Shown here: piece after piece, positions 34,381 to 43,432 of the stretch
How positions within the stretch are numbered: position 1 is the first letter of the stretch
How the letters are laid out: each line of letters starts with the position of its first letter
DNA from: an uncultured Fibrobacter sp.
GTDB lineage: Bacteria > Fibrobacterota > Fibrobacteria > Fibrobacterales > Fibrobacteraceae
Length of the DNA stretch: 64,000 nucleotides
Reading direction: 5' to 3'
Assembly (NCBI GenBank): GCA_934699585.1
Contig: CAKUWY010000015.1
Coordinates: forward strand, 24,355-88,354
Made by a program: the position numbers and the translations under genes
Notes under the pieces: model-generated
The model's input: the letters and a program-made list of their open reading frames with translations, nothing else
What the model was told of the DNA's origin: nothing
The model's database searches: none

Positions 34381-35610
34381 ATGAACGCTGCTATTCTTAC
34401 TAACGAGTTTCCGCCGGAAATTTACGGCGGTGCAGGTATTCACGTCAAGTTCCTGACCCAGGAACTAGCAAAACTTTGTCATATAGAAGCCCGCTGTTTT
34501 GGCGACCAGAATATTGACGAGGACAATATCCGTGCGATTGGTTTCTCGCGGAAGCTGGGCCTGAACCCGAAGGACGACCGTTTCCAGAAAATTTTCAAGC
34601 CGTTGGACATCAACCTCCAGTGGGCGGCAGCCCTCGACAATATCGATGTCATTCACTGCCACACTTGGTATAGCCACTTTGGTGGAGTGCTTGCCAGTCG
34701 TCTTTTGCAGTGTCCGCTGATTCTCACTACCCACTCGCTGGAACCCCACCGCCCCTGGAAGGCAGAACAGCTGGGAGATGGCGGCTATGCCATGAGCTGC
34801 TGGATTGAACGCACTGCCTACGAGGCTGCCGACGGCGTGATTGCCGTAAGCCAGGGTATGAAACGGGACGTGATGAAGCTTTACGGCGTGCCCGAAGACC
34901 GGGTGAAGGTGATTTACAACGGCATCGATCCGGACTTTTATGCACCGACTTTCAATGAAGATATTTTGACCAAGTGGGGTGTGGACCCGAAACGCCCTTA
35001 CGTGCTGTTCGTGGGCCGCATTACCCGCCAGAAAGGTATCAGCCAGCTGATCCAGGCCATTCCGCAAATCGACAAGAGCGCCCAGGTGGTGCTCTGTGCC
35101 GGCGCTCCCGACACCATTGAACTTGCCGACGAGTGCAAGGACCTCATCGAAGAGGTGCAGAAGACCCGCGACGGCGTGGTGTGGATTCAGGAAGCGGTTC
35201 CTCACGAGGAACTTCGCGTGCTTTACAGTCACGCTACCGTTTTCGCGACCCCTTCGCTTTACGAGCCCTTCGGTATTATTAACCTGGAAGCCATGAGCTG
35301 CGGCACTCCGGTGGTAGGTTCTGCGGTGGGAGGCATTCCCGAAATTATCGTGGACGGCGAGACCGGATTCCTGGTGCCCCTGAAGCACGTCTCCGAAACG
35401 GACTTTGACCCGGCAGACCCCAAGGCGTTCCAGACGGACTTTGCAAGCAAGCTGAACAAGATTCTTGAAAATCCGGAACTGGCAAAGAAGATGGGCGAGG
35501 TGAGCCGCAAGCGGGCCATCGACGTGTTCAGCTGGAAGTCTATTGCCAAGCAGACCTTCGACTTCTACGCCGAATGCATCGAGCGGTACAAGAAAGAAGG
35601 CAAGCGGTAA
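34381..35610 (+). CDS. GT4-family glycogen synthase-like glycosyltransferase
   Basis: The 409-residue protein has the GT-B fold of family 4: AILTNEFPPEIYGGAGIHVKFLTQEL, IDVIHCHTWYSHFGGVLAS, TTHSLEPHRPWK, YVLFVGRITRQKGISQLIQAI, YEPFGIINLEAMSCGTPVVGSAVGGIPEII (nucleotide-sugar Glu). The closest remembered pattern is the actinobacterial-type glycogen synthase (glgA/glgM), which uses ADP-glucose. Fibrobacter is known to store glycogen. Donor and product are inferred, not shown. Confidence 0.82.
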   Translation: MNAAILTNEFPPEIYGGAGIHVKFLTQELAKLCHIEARCFGDQNIDEDNIRAIGFSRKLGLNPKDDRFQKIFKPLDINLQWAAALDNIDVIHCHTWYSHFGGVLASRLLQCPLILTTHSLEPHRPWKAEQLGDGGYAMSCWIERTAYEAADGVIAVSQGMKRDVMKLYGVPEDRVKVIYNGIDPDFYAPTFNEDILTKWGVDPKRPYVLFVGRITRQKGISQLIQAIPQIDKSAQVVLCAGAPDTIELADECKDLIEEVQKTRDGVVWIQEAVPHEELRVLYSHATVFATPSLYEPFGIINLEAMSCGTPVVGSAVGGIPEIIVDGETGFLVPLKHVSETDFDPADPKAFQTDFASKLNKILENPELAKKMGEVSRKRAIDVFSWKSIAKQTFDFYAECIERYKKEGKR

Positions 35611-35615
35611 TCTTT

Positions 35616-35737
35616 AAATGTGTAGTGAGTTATGGGTTATGAGTTGTGAGTAGCGTCCGGTCTCTGATTTACAGCGCATCTTGTCTACGCTACATCTCAT
35701 AACTGATGACTGATAACTCATTACTAATTACACATTT
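35616..35737. repeat. long imperfect inverted repeat (CATAACTCAC family)
   Basis: AAATGTGTA at 35616-35624 pairs with TACACATTT at 35729-35737. Inside, AGTTATGGGTTATGAGTTGTGAGTAGCG faces CGCTACATCTCATAACTGATGACTG. It lies between convergent genes and reaches the dsbD stop codon. Confidence 0.8.
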
Positions 35738-37674
35738 CATTCCCTGCTTTCTGTAATCCGTTCTACAATCCCCTCTACCGTGAGCAACTCCGGCAGCACA
35801 ATCTGCTTGGAGGCGTCTCCGGCGGGGTAGATGGCATAGGCAGGCACCCCTGATTTTTCCATGCTTTGCAGAAGTGCGTTGACTTCGGGGGTTTCCCGGG
35901 TCCAGTCCGCCTTTACAAGGGCTACGTTCAGGCTGTCCATGGCGCGGACAAAGTCTTCGTCTTCAAGGACGGCGGCTTCGTTGGCCTTGCAGGTGAGGCA
36001 CCAGTCGGCGGTAACGTCGATAAAGACCGTCCGTTTCGCCTTGGCAAATTCTTCGATGAGTGCAGGGCTGTAGCGGAACCACCCGTCTTCGGTCATTTGC
36101 TGTTGCATGCGGGCGTTAAAGGTGGCGATGGCCGCCCGCTCGTATTCGGGAGCGATTCCTGCAAACCAGAGGGAGAACAGCGCGACGCTACTGAGAATGA
36201 CTACCGCAACTTCGCGGATGAAGGCGGTTCCCGGTTTTGCGAATTTCCCGAGCAGAACGGAGCAGGCGATGCTTGCGATAGCGACGGCGGCAAAAAGTTC
36301 TACGCCTGTAACTCCCGCCTGCTCATTTACAATCCAGAAAAGCCAACCTACGCTTGCAAGCAGCAAGACGCCCATTACCCTTTGCAAATGGACCATCCAC
36401 ACGCCAGGTTTTGGGAAAACTTTAAGTACGCCGGGGAAGGCACTCACCAGCATGTAGGGGAGGGCAAGGCCAAGGCCTGCCGCAGTAAAGAACAGGAACA
36501 GGATTGGCGTGGTCTGCGCAAAGGCGAATCCCATGGCGGTACCCAGGAAGGGAGCAGAACAAGGAGTGCTCAGGAGCACCAGGAGCGCACCCGTAAAGAA
36601 CGCTCCCGCAAGTCCGGACTTTTGTCCTGCGCTGTCCATTCGGGTAGTAGTGCTCCAGGGAAGCCAGATTTCAAAGACTCCGAAAAAGCTCATGGCAAAA
36701 GCGGTCAAGATGACCACCATGAAGGCGATAAAGCCTGCACTCTGGAACTGCATCCCCCAGCCCGCGGACCCGCCGCCGGCCTTGACGGCGGCGACAACGG
36801 CGGCCAGCACCCAGAAGCTACACAAGATGCCCGCCGTTGTGGCTCCTCCCAAGGCGAGGAGCCGTCCGCGGCTTTCTCCCGCCTGTTTGATCAGGCTGAA
36901 AAGCTTCAAGGAAAGTACAGGCAGAACGCAGGGCATCAGGTTCAGGATGATCCCGCCCACGAAGGCAAAGAACAGCAGGAGCACGATACCGGCGGAGGCA
37001 TCGTCGGCAAGTCCAGTCACGCTGCCCGCACCGTTCTCCCTGGCGTCTGCACGACTTTCGCCTGTGCGACCTTCAACCGCACCTATTTCAGAATCGTTTT
37101 TTTTTACGCCCGCGCCTACCGCGCCACCGTTTAACGATCCGTCTAACGAGATGGTCTTGCTTGCGGGAGCGAGGCAGATGGAGTTGTCACAGGCCTGGTA
37201 ATTAAAGGTGACGCTGGTGCCAAGGCTGTCGTAGTTTGCACCGTCAACAGTTTTTACCGGAATCTTTATGGAGAAGGTCCCGCGAAATGTCCAGATTTCA
37301 AGCTCCAGGGCCTCGTTGTATTCCTTGATGGGCTCTGGCCAAACCGCCTCGCCAAATTCAAGACCTTCGGCCTTGGCTTCAACAGAAGAGGGCTTCAAGA
37401 ATTCGTCGGTGACCTTGTTGGCGTTTACGTGCCACTTGTCTGGGACGGTCACGGTTACGGTGAGCGTCCCGCCATCCTTCAACGCACCTGCCGAATACTC
37501 CATCTGCATTTCAGGGGGCGGCATGGAATTCATGTTGAATTCCTGGGCGAAAACAGCCGTTGCAAACACCAGCAACAGGTAACAATATTTTGCAAATAGG
37601 CAACGGTTGTTTGCATTTTGACAACAGTTGTTTGCCATTTTTTCAAAAATTCGTTTTTTTAGATTCAATTTCAT
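35737..37674 (-). CDS. dsbD: thiol:disulfide interchange protein DsbD
   Basis: The 645-residue protein has a signal segment (YLLLVFATAVFAQ), a DsbD N-terminal domain (DKWHVNANKVTD; FNYQACDNSICLAP with two Cys), and about eight membrane helices of the CcdA type (NLMPCVLPVLSLKLFSL and LLSTPCSAPFLGTAMGF, the paired Cys). The C-terminal thioredoxin domain has ADWCLTCKANE. DsbD carries electrons from cytoplasmic thioredoxin to the periplasm. Start is uncertain: ATG 37674 or in-frame ATG 37638, neither with a clear Shine-Dalgarno. Residues 14-24 (ANNCCQNANNRC) come from a short repeat of GGCAAACAAC-type words. Divergent from the sigma-factor gene by 32 bp. Confidence 0.9.
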   Translation of the reverse strand: MKLNLKKRIFEKMANNCCQNANNRCLFAKYCYLLLVFATAVFAQEFNMNSMPPPEMQMEYSAGALKDGGTLTVTVTVPDKWHVNANKVTDEFLKPSSVEAKAEGLEFGEAVWPEPIKEYNEALELEIWTFRGTFSIKIPVKTVDGANYDSLGTSVTFNYQACDNSICLAPASKTISLDGSLNGGAVGAGVKKNDSEIGAVEGRTGESRADARENGAGSVTGLADDASAGIVLLLFFAFVGGIILNLMPCVLPVLSLKLFSLIKQAGESRGRLLALGGATTAGILCSFWVLAAVVAAVKAGGGSAGWGMQFQSAGFIAFMVVILTAFAMSFFGVFEIWLPWSTTTRMDSAGQKSGLAGAFFTGALLVLLSTPCSAPFLGTAMGFAFAQTTPILFLFFTAAGLGLALPYMLVSAFPGVLKVFPKPGVWMVHLQRVMGVLLLASVGWLFWIVNEQAGVTGVELFAAVAIASIACSVLLGKFAKPGTAFIREVAVVILSSVALFSLWFAGIAPEYERAAIATFNARMQQQMTEDGWFRYSPALIEEFAKAKRTVFIDVTADWCLTCKANEAAVLEDEDFVRAMDSLNVALVKADWTRETPEVNALLQSMEKSGVPAYAIYPAGDASKQIVLPELLTVEGIVERITESRE

Positions 37675-37681
37675 AAATTTG
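37674..37681 (+). promoter_or_regulatory. TAnnTTTG-type -7 element before the sigma-factor gene
   Basis: TAAATTTG, an exact core match, 25 nt before the sigma-factor ATG. It touches the dsbD start on the other strand, so the two promoters must overlap. Confidence 0.45.
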
Positions 37682-37706
37682 CGCCGTCAAAATACAGAGG
37701 GGAACA

Positions 37707-38240
37707 ATGGAGCAAACGATCAGAAACAAAGATACAAAAGTCGATAGGTGGTTGGAAGAGATGTGGAGAATATACTCCCCTCAAATTTACAACCTGTGTC
37801 GGATGAATTGTGGGAGTAGGGAAGATGCGCTGGATGTTTTACAAAATGTCGCCCTGCGTTTCTGCCAAAATGCAAAAAAGATTAAGTATGGGGATTCTAT
37901 CTACCCTTGGCTATTTCAGGTCTTTAGGAATTGTTTTTACGATTATGCGAGGCATCGACAGAAACAGGCGCCTTTTTCCGTTGTCTCGGATGTGATGGGG
38001 GATTATATGGCGTTGCCTGCGGAAAAATCAGTTTTTTATAGAGAAGGAAATCAGAAAAATGATGAACTGGATCGCGCTGTCGGTAGTCTTTCCAGGAGGG
38101 ATAGGGAATTAATAGACTTGACATTCCACAAGGGCTTGACAACAGAGGAACTGAGCGCTCTTTACGGGGTGTCTTTTAACACCATAACCAAAAGGAGAAA
38201 ATCGGCTATTAAAAGGGCAAGGAATGTTTTGTTGGGGTAG
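37707..38240 (+). CDS. ECF-type RNA polymerase sigma factor
   Basis: The 177-residue protein has region 2 (IYNLCRMNCGSREDALDVLQNVALRFCQNAKK, YPWLFQVFRNCFYDYARHRQ) and region 4 (AVGSLSRRDRELIDLTFHKGLTTEELSALYGVSFNTITKRRKSAIKRARNVL), the latter a clear helix-turn-helix. No anti-sigma factor is adjacent. It lies 28 bp before a PorZ-like gene and is probably in the same transcript, so control of the surface or secretion apparatus is a reasonable inference. AGAGGGG precedes the ATG. Confidence 0.88.
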   Translation: MEQTIRNKDTKVDRWLEEMWRIYSPQIYNLCRMNCGSREDALDVLQNVALRFCQNAKKIKYGDSIYPWLFQVFRNCFYDYARHRQKQAPFSVVSDVMGDYMALPAEKSVFYREGNQKNDELDRAVGSLSRRDRELIDLTFHKGLTTEELSALYGVSFNTITKRRKSAIKRARNVLLG

Positions 38241-38268
38241 CACATTTTTGTAATTTTAGGGGGTGCTT

Positions 38269-40260
38269 TTGTCACGAACCCTATTAGCCTTGCTGTTTTT
38301 AGTGGCAGCTGTACTGGCTGACGAGTGGAAAGTGTTTTCCCGACCGTCGCCGGTGTATGCCGCTGTTCCCTACGAGTCTGGATATGTGCTGGCTACAGGC
38401 GGGGGAATCCAGTTTTCTACTCCAAAAATAAACAAGCTTTTCACTTCGGCAGATGGTCTTGGGGCGACAACCTTTTACGGTGTGGCACAGACAGAATCAA
38501 AGATATATGCTGTTTCGGAATACGGACTTGTTGCCGCATACGACAAAAAAACGGGCCGCTGGAAGGCCGCGAACCGATCTTACTTGAACAACAAGATGCG
38601 CGTGGTTCCCGGCCAGGTGCTTGCGGCAGAAAACATCTTGATTATTGCTTTTGAAAACAGCCTTGCTTTTTATGATACTGAACAGGATGCTTTTTTGTTA
38701 TCTGTTCAAGGAGTTGGGCAAACCTCGTTTGTTTCTAAATCGCTTCAGAAAATATCAATCATTGGTGATTCGTTGTTTGTTTCTTTGGGCGACGAAGTGT
38801 ACGGGCGAAAGATGGTTTGGGGTAAACTGGCAAAAGATATGCGCCTAGTTGATCCCTTGTCATGGGGCAAAAAGGAAGGATCGGCAATCAGTTTCTTTGA
38901 AAAACAAGACGCATTAAAAATTGATAGGGAACAGTTTTTTGATAACTATACTTTAGGTAATGTTTACGAGATAACTCCGATACCAAGGGGGGGGGTTGTT
39001 GCTGCATCACCTAGTGGAAATATTGCCTATAGTGACGGATATTTATGGCTTGGTGCAACTCATATTGGGGAAGGTCCTGGTAGCAATGCAGGAGCCTATG
39101 ATAATCGAATGAAGGTACTTTCATCCCTTGATGGAGGTCTGCTTCTGGCCCATACATGGGGAGCGGGATTTTTTTTATACAAGGATGATGGATATACACT
39201 TTTAAAGTTTTTTTCTCCTTTGGACGAAAACAGCTGTATGGATGAATATCTTGAAAATTACACAGTTGCTGTGGGTACGACTACGGCACCAGACAGCTCT
39301 GGATTTCTAATCGCAACATCAAAGCAGCCTGCATACGGCTTGGTGTTTATTAGTAAAAATGGAGATATTAGTTGCCTGTCAGGGGTGGGTAGTTCTTCTA
39401 TTGCAGGAAACTTAGCTGTCAAGATTGATTCCAAAACAGGGGAGTGGATCGTGTATGTTTCTTCAAGGGACGCATTCTATGCTTCACAGGGGGGCTCTTT
39501 AGATGTGTTCAGACTAGTGCCACCCTCAAAAAAAGGAGGTAGGTTGATTGTATCAAAAAAGAAAAATTATAAGGTTCCGGAAAATAGAGCTCCGATAGAT
39601 TTCGTTTTTGATAAAGATGAAGATTTTTTGTGGATGGTTTCTGTAGGGAATTTAGCTTATATGGATGAAGACAGGGATACTTTGATGCAGCCGAGTTCTA
39701 CAAAGGGGTTGGTTGGAGCGGAGTATACGTCCATAGATCGAGATGTTCAAGGAAACATTTGGGTAGGAACTACCGATAAAGGAGTCTTCCGGTTGTCTAA
39801 GCGTCACATGTCCAAGGATACTCTTCTGGCAGTAAATTTTACCGCGAATGACGGCTTGTTGAATAATCACGTAAACGATATAGCCATTGATCCTGCCTTG
39901 GGTATGGCGTGGTTTGCCCATGATGGTGGCGTAACTCGCTATTCACGAAATGATTTGAGAAATGCCAAAAAAATGATGACGTTGGAAGCCCCTGCGGATG
40001 TAAAGGCATATCCGAATCCGTTCCGCCCCAAGCATGGCCAGCGTCTGGTTATCGATAATATTTCAGAAGATTCTTTCGTAAGTGTTTATAATCGCGGCGG
40101 GGCGTTGGTAAAGTCGTTTTACGATAGCGATGTTCTGGGTGGCCGTGCGGAATGGGATGGGACCGACAAGACCGGGAAACTTGTGGCTCCTGGAGTTTAC
40201 CATTACGTGGTCCGCAAAGGTTCCAAGAAAAAAACGGGAAAAATTATATTGATTCATTAG
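38269..40260 (+). CDS. PorZ-like secreted beta-propeller with FlgD/T9SS-like C-terminus
   Basis: TTG at 38269 has the best spacing from AGGGGG (38258-38263); an in-frame GTG at 38263 overlaps that site. The signal peptide (TLLALLFLVAAVLAD) leads into repeated propeller strands (YVLATGGGIQF, FYGVAQTESKIYAVSEYGLVAAYD, IWVGTTDKGVFRLSK, DGLLNNHVNDIAIDPALGMAWFAHDGGVTRY) as in two-component-type propellers. The C-terminal domain (VKAYPNPFRPKHGQRLVIDN..PGVYHYVVRKGSKKKTGKIILIH) resembles T9SS type A/FlgD modules. The layout is that of PorZ, a surface T9SS component. A run of nine G lies in the coding sequence (38987-38995). Confidence 0.75.
   Translation: MSRTLLALLFLVAAVLADEWKVFSRPSPVYAAVPYESGYVLATGGGIQFSTPKINKLFTSADGLGATTFYGVAQTESKIYAVSEYGLVAAYDKKTGRWKAANRSYLNNKMRVVPGQVLAAENILIIAFENSLAFYDTEQDAFLLSVQGVGQTSFVSKSLQKISIIGDSLFVSLGDEVYGRKMVWGKLAKDMRLVDPLSWGKKEGSAISFFEKQDALKIDREQFFDNYTLGNVYEITPIPRGGVVAASPSGNIAYSDGYLWLGATHIGEGPGSNAGAYDNRMKVLSSLDGGLLLAHTWGAGFFLYKDDGYTLLKFFSPLDENSCMDEYLENYTVAVGTTTAPDSSGFLIATSKQPAYGLVFISKNGDISCLSGVGSSSIAGNLAVKIDSKTGEWIVYVSSRDAFYASQGGSLDVFRLVPPSKKGGRLIVSKKKNYKVPENRAPIDFVFDKDEDFLWMVSVGNLAYMDEDRDTLMQPSSTKGLVGAEYTSIDRDVQGNIWVGTTDKGVFRLSKRHMSKDTLLAVNFTANDGLLNNHVNDIAIDPALGMAWFAHDGGVTRYSRNDLRNAKKMMTLEAPADVKAYPNPFRPKHGQRLVIDNISEDSFVSVYNRGGALVKSFYDSDVLGGRAEWDGTDKTGKLVAPGVYHYVVRKGSKKKTGKIILIH
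38987..38995 (+). repeat. G9 homopolymer in coding sequence
   Basis: Nine consecutive G residues spanning codons AGG GGG GGG G (Arg-Gly-Gly-Val). A single-base slip would frameshift the PorZ-like protein at about one third of its length. Confidence 0.97.
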
Positions 40261-40272
40261 AGGTTGGTGACA

Positions 40273-40764
40273 ATGGGAAAGAAACAGTATTTGGTATTGG
40301 CAGCCGCATTAATGGCGTTGTTTTCTTGTGGATTTTTTTTGGCTTCTTGTGCCGGGCAGCGTCAAGGTGTTGTCTGCGACGAGATAGAATATCGCTATAA
40401 CAGCATGTCCTATTCCCCGGACCAGCGAGTGTTTATGGAAGAGGAGTTGCGGGCCTGTCGCGAAGAAGAGGCCAAGAAAAAGCAGGGCTCGGCCGAGGCA
40501 CGCCGCAGCATTTATGAACGGTTTGCTTCTCAGGATACGACATCAAAAATTCATACGGCATCTGATTCTGCAGCGACCGAAGTGTCGAGGGATACGGCCG
40601 CCATGACTCCGACCACCGAAACACCCGCACAACCTGATTCGGCAAGTACAGCTATGCCGAAGCCTGCGACCTTGCCGGATAGCGCGGCAACAGAAAGTGC
40701 TTCTGCACCTGCAGACAGTTCCGCAACCGTTGATAGCACGGCTAGCGAGGTTCCGCAAGAATAA
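40273..40764 (+). CDS. small lipoprotein with Ser/Thr/Ala/Pro-rich tail
   Basis: The 163-residue protein starts at ATG 40273, after AGAGG at 40259-40263. The lipobox is FFLASCAGQ. A charged helical segment (DQRVFMEEELRACREEEAKKKQGSAEARRSIYERF) is followed by a tail of about 75 residues rich in Asp-Ser-Ala and Thr-Pro. No family recognised. It follows the PorZ-like gene by 12 bp and its stop overlaps the cca start by one base, so these probably form one operon. Confidence 0.75.
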   Translation: MGKKQYLVLAAALMALFSCGFFLASCAGQRQGVVCDEIEYRYNSMSYSPDQRVFMEEELRACREEEAKKKQGSAEARRSIYERFASQDTTSKIHTASDSAATEVSRDTAAMTPTTETPAQPDSASTAMPKPATLPDSAATESASAPADSSATVDSTASEVPQE

Positions 40765-42053
40765 TGGTTACGGTCCGCACACTTTCGGGTGACGAATTCT
40801 CGCCAGACCTTCCGGGACGCCTGCTGAAAATTGCAGGCGATATCCGTGCTGCCGGCGGCCGCGCCTTCCTGGTGGGTGGCTGGGTTCGGGACGCCATGCT
40901 GGGCAAGAGCTGCCGGGACTACGATATCGAAGTTTACGACATGGCGCAAGACGCCCTGGTGCCGCTCCTTTCGAAGTACGGTCGCACGAACTTGGTAGGC
41001 AAGGCCTTTGGCGTGATTCACCTGGCCATGAAAGGCCTTTCGCTGGACTTTTCCTTCCCCCGCACAGAAAACAAGGTGGGCTATGGCCACCGCGGGTTCG
41101 TGGTGCATACCGACGAAAAGCTCAGCTTCAAGGAGGCGGCACTCCGCAGGGACTTTACCATCAACGCCATGGGCATGGAACTGCCGGAGCTTACCCTTTG
41201 TGACCCCTACGGGGGTGTGGAAGACCTGAAGGCCCACAGGTTAAAGCATGTGAGCGATGCCTTTGCCGAAGATTCCCTGCGAATTTTGCGGGGCGTACAG
41301 TTCGCCAGCCGTTTCGAACTGACCCTTGCGCCAGAGACGGCGGAACTTTGCAAGAGCCTTTCCCTGGAAGACCTTTCCAAAGAAAGGATTTACGAGGAGT
41401 TCAAAAAATGGCTCCTTAAGCCGGGCAAGCCTTCTTTGGGCCTGCGGGCATTTCTGGAAATGGACCTGCTTCGATTTTTCCCGGAGGTGAAACCCCTGGG
41501 AGGCAGCTACGAAAATCTGGGACAGTTCCTGGACAACATATCCAGAAATGCGGCCACTGAACCCGAGGAATCCCGAATGGCGATGGCCTTTGCAGCGCTC
41601 CTTTCGGGGAATTCCTGTGCCGAAGAGTGGGAGAAATTCCTAACGGGCATAACCAACGAGGTGAAGCTCCTGCGGAACGTTCCGAAGCTGTTGAGGTATT
41701 CGTCTACGGCATCTCCCGAAGGCGCGTTCCTTGACGATTCTGAGATTCGCCGGCTGTCCGTTGCGCTGGAAGGCCTGCGGGAATACTGCATTCTTGTTGT
41801 TTCTAACCCGATGTTCGGTGAACAGGCTCGCTTAGCTTTTGTGGAACGATTGAAGGCGAGGGCTATTGAACTAGGCGTTTTTGAAAACGCTCCGGAGCCT
41901 TACCTTACAGGCCGCTACCTGATGTCTCTCGGATTAAAGCCCGGCAAACAGTTTGGCGACCTGATTCGTGAAAGCTTTGAACTCCAGCTAGACGGCAAGC
42001 TGCAAGATGCAGAACAGGCCGAAGCTTGGGCCAAGGCCAAACTAGGCCTTTAG
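40764..42053 (+). CDS. cca: CCA tRNA nucleotidyltransferase / poly(A) polymerase family
   Basis: The 429-residue protein shows the class II nucleotidyltransferase pattern: AFLVGGWVRDAMLGKSCRDYDIEVYD (Gly-Gly and DxD), VIHLAMKGLSLDFSFPR, a SFKEAALRRDFTINAMG segment, DPYGGVEDLKAHRLKHV, and EDSLRILRGVQFASRFELTL. It adds or repairs the 3' CCA of tRNAs. That matters here, because neither tRNA gene in the window encodes CCA. There is no obvious C-terminal HD domain. Confidence 0.9.
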   Translation: MVTVRTLSGDEFSPDLPGRLLKIAGDIRAAGGRAFLVGGWVRDAMLGKSCRDYDIEVYDMAQDALVPLLSKYGRTNLVGKAFGVIHLAMKGLSLDFSFPRTENKVGYGHRGFVVHTDEKLSFKEAALRRDFTINAMGMELPELTLCDPYGGVEDLKAHRLKHVSDAFAEDSLRILRGVQFASRFELTLAPETAELCKSLSLEDLSKERIYEEFKKWLLKPGKPSLGLRAFLEMDLLRFFPEVKPLGGSYENLGQFLDNISRNAATEPEESRMAMAFAALLSGNSCAEEWEKFLTGITNEVKLLRNVPKLLRYSSTASPEGAFLDDSEIRRLSVALEGLREYCILVVSNPMFGEQARLAFVERLKARAIELGVFENAPEPYLTGRYLMSLGLKPGKQFGDLIRESFELQLDGKLQDAEQAEAWAKAKLGL

Positions 42054-42067
42054 CAAACCCGTCCCTT

Positions 42068-43423
42068 TTAATTCCCGTTCAGTTTAGCAAGTAGCTCGGA
42101 GGCCTGAGTGACCTCGTTCAGTATTGTTAAGATAAGGGCCAAGGAAAAGAAAATTAGTTTGCGCTTTTCAGACGGGATTTTTGAAACCTGATTCAAGATG
42201 ATAAATACGAGAATCCAGTCGGTGACGTAGAAAACCCTTTCGCCCGATGCATAGATTGTTGGGGAGAAAAACATCATGGCTTCGCAAAGGATAGCCACGA
42301 TAAAGAGGATTGCGCTCTTTGCTCCGAGATGCTTTTGGATTAAAAACAGGGTGAAGGCCGTTGCCGCAAACCACCAAGTCATAGCAAGGATGTTCATTGG
42401 GGTCGCTTGCGCAAGGCTAGGGAAAACTTCGGGTTTTACGGCAGGGTCGATGTAGTTGATACCCATGTCGGCAAGCGGGGTGATTCCTGCCAGTGGAAGG
42501 AGTGCAACTGCAGAGAATAGCGCCGCTGTTACGATAACCGGCTTGCTTTTGGATGCTGCGGAAAGTAGGGCTGCAATCCAGATGAGCGCGAAAAAGATTT
42601 TGCCTTCGTTGGCAAAAGACGACAGCAGCCATTGGGCCGAAATAAAGGCGTGCTCTCCGACGGAAAGCTCCTTGAACGCAGGGAACCAGGTCTTTGTTTC
42701 GGCTGCGATTCTCAGGGAATTTCCGGGGGCGGCAAGGACAATGGCAAAAACGGCAAGCAAAACGGAAGATTCAACATATAGCAGAGAAGAAACGTTTTTC
42801 TTTTGAAGCTTGTTGAAGATGATGCCGCCTGCAAAGTAGGCCAACAAGAAAAATCCTATTTGTTCTATTGACGAGACGGCAAACAAGCCGAAGGGAATCG
42901 ATGCAAGGATTTTTTTTGTGGAATCGGTGCCAGAAATAAAACAGTCCAAAGTGAGGTAAATGCACAGGAGCGCGCTGACCAATGCCCAGGTGTAAAAGAC
43001 GGAACCGTTGACCCAGACGGCGGCGTGTCCGAAGGTGACTACGTCCATCAGCAGGAATCCTGCGCAGGTCAAGAGGAACAGGCGCAGGTCGCTCCATGTG
43101 GGTTTTGCACCGACATCGCCGGGATTAATCTTCTTGAAAATCAGGAACACGAGGGTCGGGAGCATGGTGACCATGAAGGCATTCGCCACACGCCAGAACC
43201 AGATTCCCAGGGTAAAGGTGACGTAGATGGCAGTCTCTCCGCCGATGCGGCCTGTCCAGGTCAGGTAACGTTCCTTGAGGTATTCAAGAAACGACATACT
43301 CTTGACGCAGCTGTCAAAGAAGGCGTCATCACCGTCGGAATAATGGATTTTACAGAAAACGGCAAAGGCCGCTAGAAAAATAACGCCGAGCGGGATGAGC
43401 TTTTTACACTTGGCTAGGCACAT
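42068..43423 (-). CDS. polytopic membrane protein, DUF6056-like
   Basis: The 451-residue protein has about 11-12 hydrophobic segments and an early loop YSDGDDAFFDSCVKSMSFLEYLKERYLTWTGRIGGE. The DD pair and the W-GR element are typical of DUF6056 proteins, which look like GT-C-type membrane glycosyltransferases. A role in polymer or lipid glycosylation is inference. It starts 9 bp after the GT2 gene ends, so one operon with it. Confidence 0.72.
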   Translation of the reverse strand: MCLAKCKKLIPLGVIFLAAFAVFCKIHYSDGDDAFFDSCVKSMSFLEYLKERYLTWTGRIGGETAIYVTFTLGIWFWRVANAFMVTMLPTLVFLIFKKINPGDVGAKPTWSDLRLFLLTCAGFLLMDVVTFGHAAVWVNGSVFYTWALVSALLCIYLTLDCFISGTDSTKKILASIPFGLFAVSSIEQIGFFLLAYFAGGIIFNKLQKKNVSSLLYVESSVLLAVFAIVLAAPGNSLRIAAETKTWFPAFKELSVGEHAFISAQWLLSSFANEGKIFFALIWIAALLSAASKSKPVIVTAALFSAVALLPLAGITPLADMGINYIDPAVKPEVFPSLAQATPMNILAMTWWFAATAFTLFLIQKHLGAKSAILFIVAILCEAMMFFSPTIYASGERVFYVTDWILVFIILNQVSKIPSEKRKLIFFSLALILTILNEVTQASELLAKLNGN

Positions 43424-43432
43424 TCGTAGGCC

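Noticed and set aside
35866..37134. A 422-codon plus-strand frame opposite dsbD
   Set aside because: Antisense shadow of a clear DsbD; the composition is low-complexity and there is no start context.
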